64,000 bases of DNA from an uncultured Aquimarina sp. (GTDB taxonomy: Bacteria; Bacteroidota; Bacteroidia; Flavobacteriales; Flavobacteriaceae). The DNA lies in NCBI GenBank assembly GCA_947498775.1, contig CANMLL010000001.1, positions 62,001 through 126,000 on the forward strand, in the 5' to 3' direction. Positions 7,817 through 15,006 of the stretch are shown here, in pieces. Under the pieces are notes generated by a model, which was not told the DNA's origin, did not search any database, and worked only from the letters and a program-made list of their open reading frames with translations. Within the stretch, counting starts at the first letter, position 1, and the number at the start of each line of letters is the position of its first letter. A program made the translations under genes and the position numbers.

Positions 7817-9349
7817 GTGAAAGATAAACTTCAATTCAATCCTCAGGTTCAGGTAACCAAGGTTTCTTATCAAGGAATTATTAAGCAAACCGATACTACA
7901 CTTTTCAGTTGGTCAAAAGGAAAGTCCATATATGATGCGCATCCATTTTTTGAAATATTGCGAACTATTGAAAAAGAAGGTACTGTTGATGAGCAAGAAT
8001 TGAATTTTCCATGTATACATATAGAAGAAGGAGATTTTGAAAGAATTTGCGACCTAACTATAAAACCAGACGTTGATCAAATTACAATCTTTCTATATGA
8101 TTATACAGATAAGTATCAAGATCTAAATCATATTGCCCAACAAAAAAATGAATCTATTCTTCTAGCAAGAGAACTTGAACTGAAGAATAAGTATTTGCAA
8201 GAAAAAGAAGAGTTCAAGAATAGTTTTATTGCCAATATCAATCACGAAATCAGAACTCCGTTAACCAGTATATTGGGTTTTGTAGAGGTCCTTGAAAAAA
8301 CCCAGCTTACTTTTGAGCAAGAAGAACTAGCACGGATCATTAAAAGAGAAAGTAAACATCTCAATTCACTTATTGATGATATGATCGACATCTCCAAAAT
8401 CGAATCGGGAACCTTAAAAATTGTACAAGAACGTTTTGCTTTTCAAGATCTTATTACTGGATTTGAAGAAACCTATGCTAAAGCCGCCAAAGAAAAAGAA
8501 ATAACCTTTGAAACTTACATAGAACCAAACATACAAGAATACCTTATAGGAGATAGAACCCGTGTGTATCAAATATTGAATAATCTTCTAAATAATGCTT
8601 TCAAGTTTACCGAAGAAGGAAAAGTTACTTTTACGATCTCAAAAAATTATCAACGCACAAATAAACTGAGCCTTAATTTCAAAATTGAAGATACAGGAAT
8701 TGGCATTCTGGAAGAAAATATACCTCACCTCTTTGATCGTTTTACCCGATTTGATCGGGATAAACAAATTTCTGGAACCGGTTTGGGTCTGGCAATTGTA
8801 AAAAACCTGGTTGACCTTCTTAATGGAGAGATAAAAGTGACAAGTAAACCCGAAAAAGGAACCACTTTTACTATCAAATTACCCTTTAAGTTTGAAGTTT
8901 TAAAACCAACAACTGCAGAAAGAAAAAAGAAAAAATATTCCTTACCCACAAGTAAAAAGAAGTTCAGAATCCTGCTGGTAGAAGACGAAGAGATCACACA
9001 ATATCTTATCATGAAAATTTTGATTTCTCAAGGTACTTATTTTGTGGATATTGCAATCAATGGAGAACAAGCCATTAATTGTATTGAAAAACGTAAGTAC
9101 AATTTAATCTTAATGGATCTTGGTGTTTCAAAAATCGATGGGTACAAAGCTACCCAAATGATTAGAAATAATTATGGTGATAAATTCATTTCTGAAATTC
9201 CTATCATTGGTTTTTCGGGTAGAGCAGATGATACTGCCCGTGACAAATGCATACGATCTGGGATGGATGATTTCATTGCAAAACCCTTTGAGCAAGAAGA
9301 ACTGCTGTATAAAATCGTAAAACAAATTGCAAAAAAAGCTGCCGAGTAG
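7817..9349 (+). CDS. Hybrid sensor histidine kinase with C-terminal receiver
   Basis: The 510-residue cytoplasmic protein starts at a GTG. Residues 1-100 are probably a divergent PAS-like sensor (ending VDQITIFLYDYTDKYQDL). A short coiled coil leads to the HisKA box NHEIRTPLTSILGF with phospho-acceptor His143, followed by a HATPase domain with NNLLNNAFKF (N box) and DTGIG at 292-296. A receiver domain at about 382-510 has ILMDLG with Asp434 and KPF Lys489. There is no transmembrane span, so it senses something inside the cell, plausibly the GTPase or longin-like protein encoded just upstream. No separate output regulator gene is adjacent. The stop codon lies in the loop of a terminator hairpin. 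Confidence 0.92.
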   Translation: MKDKLQFNPQVQVTKVSYQGIIKQTDTTLFSWSKGKSIYDAHPFFEILRTIEKEGTVDEQELNFPCIHIEEGDFERICDLTIKPDVDQITIFLYDYTDKYQDLNHIAQQKNESILLARELELKNKYLQEKEEFKNSFIANINHEIRTPLTSILGFVEVLEKTQLTFEQEELARIIKRESKHLNSLIDDMIDISKIESGTLKIVQERFAFQDLITGFEETYAKAAKEKEITFETYIEPNIQEYLIGDRTRVYQILNNLLNNAFKFTEEGKVTFTISKNYQRTNKLSLNFKIEDTGIGILEENIPHLFDRFTRFDRDKQISGTGLGLAIVKNLVDLLNGEIKVTSKPEKGTTFTIKLPFKFEVLKPTTAERKKKKYSLPTSKKKFRILLVEDEEITQYLIMKILISQGTYFVDIAINGEQAINCIEKRKYNLILMDLGVSKIDGYKATQMIRNNYGDKFISEIPIIGFSGRADDTARDKCIRSGMDDFIAKPFEQEELLYKIVKQIAKKAAE

Positions 9350-9360
9350 GCAGCCTTTTT
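9338..9360. terminator. Bidirectional terminator between kinase and terB genes
   Basis: GCTGCC at 9338-9343 and GGCAGC at 9349-9354 form a hairpin around the kinase stop codon. A T-run follows on the plus strand and an A-run precedes, so it can end transcripts from both converging genes. Confidence 0.8.
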
Positions 9361-9383
9361 ATCTTATTATGTAAGACAGATAA

Positions 9384-9818
9384 TTATCTGTTCATATTCT
9401 TGATCTCATCAGAAAAAGTATCTCCATCAACTTCTTGCTCGACAAGATGTAATGCTTTATCCACAATGTATTTTGCATTTTCAGGATTAAAACCTAAACC
9501 TATGCTTAATTTTTCTAACAAAACAACCTGATCATTTCCTTTGATATTATCTGCATATACCATTCTTGCTAAATCATATAATCGCTCTAATCTTCTATCA
9601 TAATCGTAAGGTGGATTAATAGGATGAGACGCATAACTTTTAAGAATTCCTTTATAATCGTTTTCAGAAATATTAAGTCTGTGGGCCAATCTGTCTAAGA
9701 AAGCTTTTTCTTCATCGGTAATTATACCATCACTCATGGCTACTTTAACTATTGCTGCAAAATGATCTTGATTTCGCTTCTGAAATCCACTATCAAATAA
9801 ATCAGATATTGACATCAT
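9384..9818 (-). CDS. TerB-family protein
   Basis: This acidic, all-helical protein of about 145 residues is a TerB-like domain: HFAAIVKVAMSDGIITDEEKAFL, then LAHRLNISENDYKGIL. The DGxITxEE element resembles the metal-binding DG-containing repeat of TerB. The reading frame opens further upstream, but a TATATTTG promoter box at 9840-9847 would be inside such an extension, so the ATG at 9818 (or the adjacent ATG at 9815) is preferred. No other ter genes are nearby, so tellurite resistance should not be assumed. TerB-like proteins occur widely in stress and membrane-associated systems. Confidence 0.82.
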   Translation of the reverse strand: MMSISDLFDSGFQKRNQDHFAAIVKVAMSDGIITDEEKAFLDRLAHRLNISENDYKGILKSYASHPINPPYDYDRRLERLYDLARMVYADNIKGNDQVVLLEKLSIGLGFNPENAKYIVDKALHLVEQEVDGDTFSDEIKNMNR

Positions 9819-9839
9819 GTTCTTTTGTTTAATTTGCCG

Positions 9840-9847
9840 CAAATATA
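9840..9847 (-). promoter_or_regulatory. -7 box of the terB-like gene
   Basis: TATATTTG on the minus strand, 22 nt before the preferred ATG. It fixes the start codon choice for the TerB-like gene. No clear TTG box at the usual distance was seen. Confidence 0.5.
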
Positions 9848-9964
9848 ACCAAACTCTCTTCCTTTTAAAATTAATACCAATCCTTTTTTTGTGATAAAAC
9901 AACTACCAAATAGTATATAGTTCAGGTTTTTCTGACAAAAGGGCCAACCAATTCTCTGAATCTA

Positions 9965-9995
9965 AAAAATGCTCTTCAAAAAGAAGAGTATTTTT
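9965..9995 (-). terminator. Terminator of the Cys-rich lipoprotein gene
   Basis: A 13-bp inverted repeat (AAAAATGCTCTTC / GAAGAGTATTTTT, one mismatch) closes on a 5-nt loop just downstream of the lipoprotein stop. Its A-rich side gives the U-tract on the minus strand. Confidence 0.7.
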
Positions 9996-10001
9996 CACGG
10001 T

Positions 10002-10520
10002 CTATTGTTCAATTATTATTGGATCTCCACAATATTCTTCTACACAACTATTTAGTTCATTGTTACATCTCATATATGTGGCTTCTATTTCATCTAAATT
10101 TCGAATATAATCTCGCCTAATTTGATCACAATTGGGTGGCCTGTTGGCTACTGGACCATTACATCTCCTTAAAAGATCGTCCCATGATTTGGCCCACCAA
10201 ATACAACTATTATAAGATTGAGTACATACCGAAGAGCCTGGACATGCTCTGGTACCTCTACTTTTTTGGTTATTTGAATTTAGATCTGATAAAATTAAAT
10301 CAGCCAACTTTGACAATTTAAATCTTTCGCTTTCCGTCAATGTGATACCATTTAATCCTTCGACAGTTGCTTTAAAATCTAATGCAACGCGTCTTAGTGC
10401 GTCTTGAGTTTCGGCAAAGCTTAAAGATTCCTCTTGTTGATTTACAAGATCATCAGAAGTTTCTTCGGTATTACACGAAACAACGAAGAAAATAGATAAA
10501 ACAAAAATGATTTTTTTCAT
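10002..10520 (-). CDS. Cysteine-rich lipoprotein of unknown function
   Basis: The 172-residue protein begins with a lipoprotein signal (MKKIIFVLSIFFVVSC, lipobox Cys16). A helical Glu/Leu-rich region follows, then a C-terminal third with eight further cysteines spaced as CPGSSVC, NSC, RRC, NC, RC, NSC, YC, which should form disulfides outside the cytoplasm. The family is not recognised. Its upstream region carries the same hairpin leader as three GG-leader peptide genes in this window, so it is probably expressed with them. The start is set by the signal peptide, and its own terminator follows at 9965-9995. Confidence 0.8.
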   Translation of the reverse strand: MKKIIFVLSIFFVVSCNTEETSDDLVNQQEESLSFAETQDALRRVALDFKATVEGLNGITLTESERFKLSKLADLILSDLNSNNQKSRGTRACPGSSVCTQSYNSCIWWAKSWDDLLRRCNGPVANRPPNCDQIRRDYIRNLDEIEATYMRCNNELNSCVEEYCGDPIIIEQ

Positions 10521-10549
10521 GAGTTTAAATTGTTAATGATTTGCATGTT

Positions 10550-10575
10550 TCCTGATCATTTAAAGACATTCAGGA
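10550..10575 (-). promoter_or_regulatory. Shared hairpin leader, copy A
   Basis: On the minus strand TCCTGA pairs with TCAGGA around a 14-nt loop starting ATGTCTTTAAA. It lies 29 nt before the lipoprotein ATG. Three other copies occupy the same position before other genes here (10931-10956, 53934-53960, 54604-54629). Confidence 0.7.
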
Positions 10576-10680
10576 ATTCTGCCATGAATTTTATCTTTTT
10601 CAAATCTGAAGTAGGAATACATCTTTCTATTTTAAAAACATTTTCAAGATCTAATAGAGAAACATAGCTTTTTTTAATGA

Positions 10681-10721
10681 AAAAACAGCTGTACCATATA
10701 ATACTATGTACAGCTGTTTTT
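10681..10721. terminator. Strong bidirectional terminator downstream of GG peptide
   Basis: A perfect 14-bp inverted repeat, AAAAACAGCTGTAC at 10681-10694 and GTACAGCTGTTTTT at 10708-10721. It ends the minus-strand transcript of the small peptide gene at 10751-10900. Confidence 0.85.
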
Positions 10722-10750
10722 ATTCACTTACGCTACCCAACTAAAATAGA

Positions 10751-10900
10751 CTAATAGCAATCGCAACCATGTCCATTAGGTTGCCCACCTGTAGGTCCAC
10801 AGATAGCAAAACAATTTGCAAACCTACCCCCGCTGATAGCTTTTTGTTGTTTGCTATTCAATTTTGTTGCATTTTCTAATTTTAAAATGTTCTTTAACAT
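10751..10900 (-). CDS. GG-leader Cys-rich small peptide (RiPP/bacteriocin-like precursor)
   Basis: This 49-codon gene encodes a leader (MLKNILKLENATKLNSKQQ, then KAISGG) with a double-glycine at 24-25, typical of peptides cut and exported by PCAT-type transporters. The core of 24 residues has four cysteines: RFANCFAICGPTGG followed by QPNGHGCDCY. It is flanked by its own hairpin leader (10931-10956) and a strong terminator (10681-10721), so it is a monocistronic transcription unit. No modification enzyme or transporter is encoded nearby. It may be a secreted toxin, signal or structural peptide; the GG leader is clear, the function is not. Confidence 0.8.
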   Translation of the reverse strand: MLKNILKLENATKLNSKQQKAISGGRFANCFAICGPTGGQPNGHGCDCY

Positions 10901-11249
10901 AATATAAGAAATTTAAGAAATTTGTATGTGTCCTGATCATTTAAAGACATTCAGGAATTCTGTCATAAGTTTACTTCTAAAATATTCGTTTATTGATCAC
11001 GATGATATTATATAAAATTTGATTTACGTCATCTTTATCATCATCAAATATAAATGTGATGACCCAAATAAAACAAACACAATAAATGGCTTTTCAAGGA
11101 AAACAAGCTGTGTTTTCGGGGAACCAATAGTTGTTAAATAATCATAATTTCCAAAAACTAACCTAAAGAAATAGGGTCACATACAAAAAGTTAAATGTTA
11201 GCTTTTTACTTACTAAATCAATAAGTTTGTTCGACAAAAATAGTCAAGT
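10901..11249. other. Intergenic region between divergent peptide and TPR/AraC genes
   Basis: The first 60 bases hold the hairpin leader of the small peptide gene. The rest is A+T-rich, with short direct runs such as TTAAATAATC. No open frame, RNA gene or confident promoter for the regulator at 11250 was seen. Confidence 0.5.
10931..10956 (-). promoter_or_regulatory. Shared hairpin leader, copy B
   Basis: Identical over 26 bases to copy A, with TCCTGA / TCAGGA arms, 30 nt before the ATG of the GG-leader peptide. The similarity to copy A continues for several bases on both sides, so the two leaders are probably a local duplication. Confidence 0.7.
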
Positions 11250-12989
11250 ATGCCATCTGTCATTGTTATATCATGTAAGGAGAATAAGAACTTTACGCTT
11301 TTTTTGTGTGGACTAATATTGTCCTTTATCCATTTCGATTCTTTTGCTTTTCAAACTTCCGATAGGGATAGTTTACTTCAAAAAGAATATACGTATCTTA
11401 AAACTATGGTGTTTGAAAATGCCAAAGATTCCTCAAAGGCTTTTAAATATGCTCAATCCTACCTGCTAAAGGCAAGAAAAGATAACGATACTGTAAAAAT
11501 AGTGAATGGTCTTTATTATCTCTCGGGGATAATTAAAGATGAAAAAATTACTGAAAAATACGTTGACAGCATGATTTTATTATCAGAAAAGCTAGATACA
11601 AAATTTTATCCTGCTTTGGCATATTTTAATAAAGCAAAGATAGAGTACAACAAGGGAAATTTTAAAAAATCCCTTGATTTGCATATTAAGACCAATGAAA
11701 AAGCAAAAGAATTTGGGAATACCCATCTTTTTTATGCCAGTAAAAAGAGTATCGGAATTTTAAAAAGTAGAATTGGAGAATACAATAGAGCACTGGCAGA
11801 ACTTAAAGAGTGTTATACATATTACTCGACCCGTAAAAATGATAAACCAACAACGTATGTAAGTACTTTAACAGCCTTGTCTGAGGCCTATAATCTTAAT
11901 AAAAAATTAGATTCGGCTTCAATCATTAATAAGCTTGGGTATCAAGAGGCCACGTATTTTAATCTCGAAAACCTGAAATACTATTTTACCTTAAATGAAG
12001 GTATTAATTTATTTGACAAAAATAACTTTATAGCGGCAAAAGATAGTCTATCAATCGCTATAGAAAAACTTAAAATCAATGATGATAAAGCCAACCTTTC
12101 TATGGCTTATTTTTATTACGGAAAGACATTGGGAGCTTTAAAAAATGAGCACGAAGCTATTGCAGCACACATAAAAGTGGATGACATATTTCGGGAAATT
12201 GCTGAAATAATGCCTTATAATCGGGAAAACTATGAAATCCTGATCAATTATTACAAAAAAACAGGAGATAAGGATAATCAACTAAAATACATTGAACAGT
12301 TAATCAAAGTAGATAGTGTACTGAATACAAATTACAAATATCTTATCAAGAAGGTCATTCAGGATTATGACACACCAAAGCTACTTTTAGAAAAACAGGA
12401 AATTATTGAGAGTTTAGAAATCGAAAAGAAAAGATCTCGTACGATCATATTAATTTTAGGATTTATTTCTATAGTCTTATTTACGCTATGGATCATCAAC
12501 AGAGAAAGGCAAAAAAAATTCAGGCAACGTTTTGAAGTGCTATTTCATAAAAAAAACTTAGAAAATAAAAATCAGGAAAAATCGGCGTCACACCAAGAAA
12601 GACCCAAACTCAATATTCCTGAAGAAAGTATTACAGAAATCCTTAATAAATTAAAACGCTTTGAAAATCATTTAGAGTATACTAAATCCAATTTGTCAAT
12701 ACACATGGTAGCCAAACGGTTTGGAACTAATTCGAAATATTTATCCAAAATAATTAATATGTATAAACAGAAACCATTTAACCGTTATATCAATGATTTG
12801 AGAATTGATCATACAATTACCAAATTAAAGACAGATTCTAAATTTAGGAACTATACTATAAAGGCAATCGCAAAAGAAATTGGCTTTAATACGACCGATG
12901 CTTTTTCAAAAGCATTCTATAAGCGAAACGGGATTCATCCTTCTTATTTTATTAAAGAACTCGAAAAACAATGTAAACAAACACCTTGA
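11250..12989 (+). CDS. Membrane-anchored TPR sensor with C-terminal AraC HTH
   Basis: The 579-residue protein has an N-terminal hydrophobic signal (about 16-35), a helical TPR-like region (about 40-370, with repeats such as YFNKAKIEYNKGNFKKSLDL and YFYYGKTLGALKNEHEAIAA), a transmembrane span near 395-415 (IILILGFISIVLFTLWII) and a C-terminal AraC-type double HTH (about 460-575: LSIHMVAKRFGTNSKYLSKI and IKAIAKEIGFNTTDAFSKAF). This is the Bacteroidota one-component layout in which a periplasmic TPR domain signals to a cytoplasmic DNA-binding domain. It is flanked on both sides by GG-leader peptide genes, so it may control them, but this is inference. Confidence 0.88.
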   Translation: MPSVIVISCKENKNFTLFLCGLILSFIHFDSFAFQTSDRDSLLQKEYTYLKTMVFENAKDSSKAFKYAQSYLLKARKDNDTVKIVNGLYYLSGIIKDEKITEKYVDSMILLSEKLDTKFYPALAYFNKAKIEYNKGNFKKSLDLHIKTNEKAKEFGNTHLFYASKKSIGILKSRIGEYNRALAELKECYTYYSTRKNDKPTTYVSTLTALSEAYNLNKKLDSASIINKLGYQEATYFNLENLKYYFTLNEGINLFDKNNFIAAKDSLSIAIEKLKINDDKANLSMAYFYYGKTLGALKNEHEAIAAHIKVDDIFREIAEIMPYNRENYEILINYYKKTGDKDNQLKYIEQLIKVDSVLNTNYKYLIKKVIQDYDTPKLLLEKQEIIESLEIEKKRSRTIILILGFISIVLFTLWIINRERQKKFRQRFEVLFHKKNLENKNQEKSASHQERPKLNIPEESITEILNKLKRFENHLEYTKSNLSIHMVAKRFGTNSKYLSKIINMYKQKPFNRYINDLRIDHTITKLKTDSKFRNYTIKAIAKEIGFNTTDAFSKAFYKRNGIHPSYFIKELEKQCKQTP

Positions 12990-13345
12990 TGTTTTTAGAA
13001 CCAAAGTGATTTAAGCTTTTTTAATTCACTATAAAAATGTTTTTTGCTAGCGTCTAAAACAATTGAACCCATTTCAACATGAAATAAATGTTCTATGCAT
13101 AAAACGGTTTGGATCACCATGTTTTCAGCGAAAACATAGAAGGATTTATAAAAAAAAGCAAAATTAATAACCCTACTAATTATATTTGAATGTAGTTTTC
13201 AAAAATTAAAATGTTCACTATGAGATTTTATGGAAAAAGTGGAGTACAGAATAAAAAGTCTAAATGAGTTCAAGATATAAAAATGAAACCGGTGTGTATT
13301 TTGATGTATTTTTTTAATCTAATATTTTATGAAACAGCAAAAATT
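12990..13345. other. Long leader region before lanthipeptide-like gene
   Basis: No gene is seen here. A clear -7 box TATATTTG lies at 13181-13188, which would give a leader of about 150 nt before the ATG at 13346. Within that leader GTTCAAG at 13268-13274 weakly recalls the right arm of the hairpin leaders found elsewhere, but the matching left arm is missing. Confidence 0.45.
13181..13188 (+). promoter_or_regulatory. -7 promoter box of lanthipeptide-like gene
   Basis: TATATTTG matches the Bacteroidota -7 consensus. No good TTG box upstream was found, so the promoter may need an activator. Confidence 0.45.
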
Positions 13346-13507
13346 ATGAAACAGAAAAAGTTAAACTTAAATAAACTAATAATTTCTAAACTAAACAACC
13401 CGATCACGATTAGAGGAGGTGCTGAAGAATGTGATTATATAAACACGAATTCATCAGGTAAACCGCATGATAAAACTATTTTTACAGAAGACAGCGAACC
13501 AGGATAA
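13346..13507 (+). CDS. GG-leader small peptide resembling Bacteroidota class I lanthipeptide precursors
   Basis: The 53-residue peptide has a basic leader, MKQKKLNLNKLIISKL then NNPITIRGG, of the kind seen in Bacteroidota class I lanthipeptide precursors (K/N/L-rich, an ISKL core, a terminal GG). The core, starting AEECDYINTNSSG, has one Cys and several Ser/Thr that could be dehydrated. The frame extends upstream to an ATG at 13283, but those residues do not fit the leader family. LanB, LanC or transporter genes are absent from the window, so modification would need to act in trans, or the peptide is an orphan. A MITE-like repeat starts 10 bp after its stop codon. Confidence 0.7.
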   Translation: MKQKKLNLNKLIISKLNNPITIRGGAEECDYINTNSSGKPHDKTIFTEDSEPG

Positions 13508-13517
13508 TTTTACATAT

Positions 13518-13680
13518 TGAACTCATCTTGACTTTTTCTATTTCCTAAAAAATGCTTGTGATTCACCCATATTTTGTTATTGTTCTTATCTGTGACAATG
13601 TTATAGCTTTCAAAAAAATGCCTCATCTGGCTAAATTTTAACTCATTTTTGGTTAAAAACAAAAAGTAAAGATGAGTTCA
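13518..13680 (-). repeat. MITE-like element, copy 1
   Basis: The 163-bp element has inverted ends TGAACTCATCTTGACTTTTT and AAAAAGTAAAGATGAGTTCA (one mismatch). Its reverse complement aligns along most of its length with the 194-bp copy at 54195-54388. No coding frame is present. No convincing target-site duplication is seen. It begins 10 bp after a GG-leader peptide gene. Confidence 0.8.
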
Positions 13681-13798
13681 TCGCTTAAGTTTGTAATTTA
13701 AAAGTTCAAATGACTTCATAATATAAAGGCTCTATTTATTTCACAAACTATTTTTCTTATACTGTAGAATAGTTATTTTTGGTTATAAAATAGCTCGC

Positions 13799-14942
13799 AT
13801 GCAACACCAAAAACACCTTTTTGACCTTTCTAACGATGTAACCTACCTTAATGGAGCGTATATGTCTCCACAATTAAAATCAGTTACCGAAGTTGGCCTA
13901 AAAAGTGTAGCAGGCAAAGCAAGACCAAATGGAAATATCACCCGAAGATTTTTTTACCCAAAAAGAGCTCTTAAAACAACGTTTTGCCGCCCTAATCGAT
14001 GCGCCAGATTACAGAAATATGGCTAGTATACCTTCAGTATCCTATGGTATCGCCAATGCTGCCAATAATGTTCTGATTAATAAAGGAGATGAGATTATTT
14101 TGGTGGATGAGCAGTTTCCCAGTAATGTATACATCTGGAAAGAAGTGGCTGAAAAAAAGGGAGCAACCATCAAAGTAATTAAACCACCCATATCATTCGA
14201 TAACCGAGCCGGTTTATGGAATCAGGATATTCTTGACGCTATTACCAAAAAAACTGCTGTAGTTGCTATGTGCCATATACATTTGGCAGATGGCACCTTG
14301 TTTGATCTAAAATCAATACGAGAAAGAACTAGATCAGTAAATGCGATGCTGGTTATCGACGGCACACAAAGTATAGGGGCCTTGCCTTTTTCTGTTAAAG
14401 AAATAGAACCAGATGCGTTGGTTTGTGGTGGATACAAGTGGATGTTGGGCCCGTACTCTATTGGGATGGCCTACTATAGTGACGCCTTTAATGACGGTAC
14501 ACCAATAGAACATAACTGGATAAATCGTTACAACAGTCAGGATTTTACCAAATTAACGCAATACGAGGATCGATACCAGGAAAAAGCGGCACGATATTCG
14601 GTTGGTGAAGCCAGTAATTTTGTGTTGACTCCTATGTTGATCAGAGCCATCGAGCAACTTCTTGAGTGGTCTCCTGTAGCGATACAGGAATATTGCAAAG
14701 AAATCTCTGTCAGAGCCGTGCAAGAATTACGAAATTTAGGATACTTTATCGAAGATGATAAGCATAGAGCGCATCACTTATTTGGGGTGTATTTTGAGGA
14801 TCATAGTAATGTAGAAGAGTTAAAAGCTACTCTGAAACGAGAAAGTATCATAGTCTCTTTCAGAGGAAATGCGATGCGGATTTCTCCTAATGTTTATAAT
14901 TCTGAGGAGGATTTTGAGCGTTTGGTCACTCAATTTCAATAG
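13799..14942 (+). pseudogene. Class V PLP-dependent aminotransferase, single-base frameshift
   Basis: Two overlapping frames together make one protein of about 380 residues. The first (13799 on) gives LFDLSNDVTYLNGAYMSPQL and stays in register to about 13926. The second (from about 13929) continues with MEISPEDFFTQKE to the stop at 14942. Removing one A from the AAA at 13927-13929 would join them as KARPMEISPEDFF. The rest has the class V fold, including VIDGTQSIGALPF and the PLP lysine in CGGYKWMLGP. It resembles kynureninase or cysteine-desulfurase-like aminotransferases of unknown substrate. It may be a recent pseudogene or an assembly error, because everything else looks intact. Confidence 0.85.
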
Positions 14943-14957
14943 AAATTCAATATGACG

Positions 14958-14988
14958 TTGTAAGAAATTAAGATAGCGCTTATATTTG
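14958..14988 (+). promoter_or_regulatory. Promoter of mfd
   Basis: TTG at 14958-14960 and TATATTTG at 14981-14988, 20 nt apart. It ends 18 nt before the GTG start of mfd. Confidence 0.6.
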
Positions 14989-15006
14989 TCCTAAAATCTT
15001 CGCTAC

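Noticed and set aside
9903..9998. 31-codon GTG frame on the minus strand (HFLDSENWLALLSEKPELYT)
   Set aside because: It looks protein-like but overlaps the terminator hairpin of the lipoprotein gene and lacks a promoter; most likely chance or a fossil.
10136..10321. Open frame on the plus strand inside the Cys-rich lipoprotein gene
   Set aside because: It is the complementary reading of a gene with a clear signal peptide.
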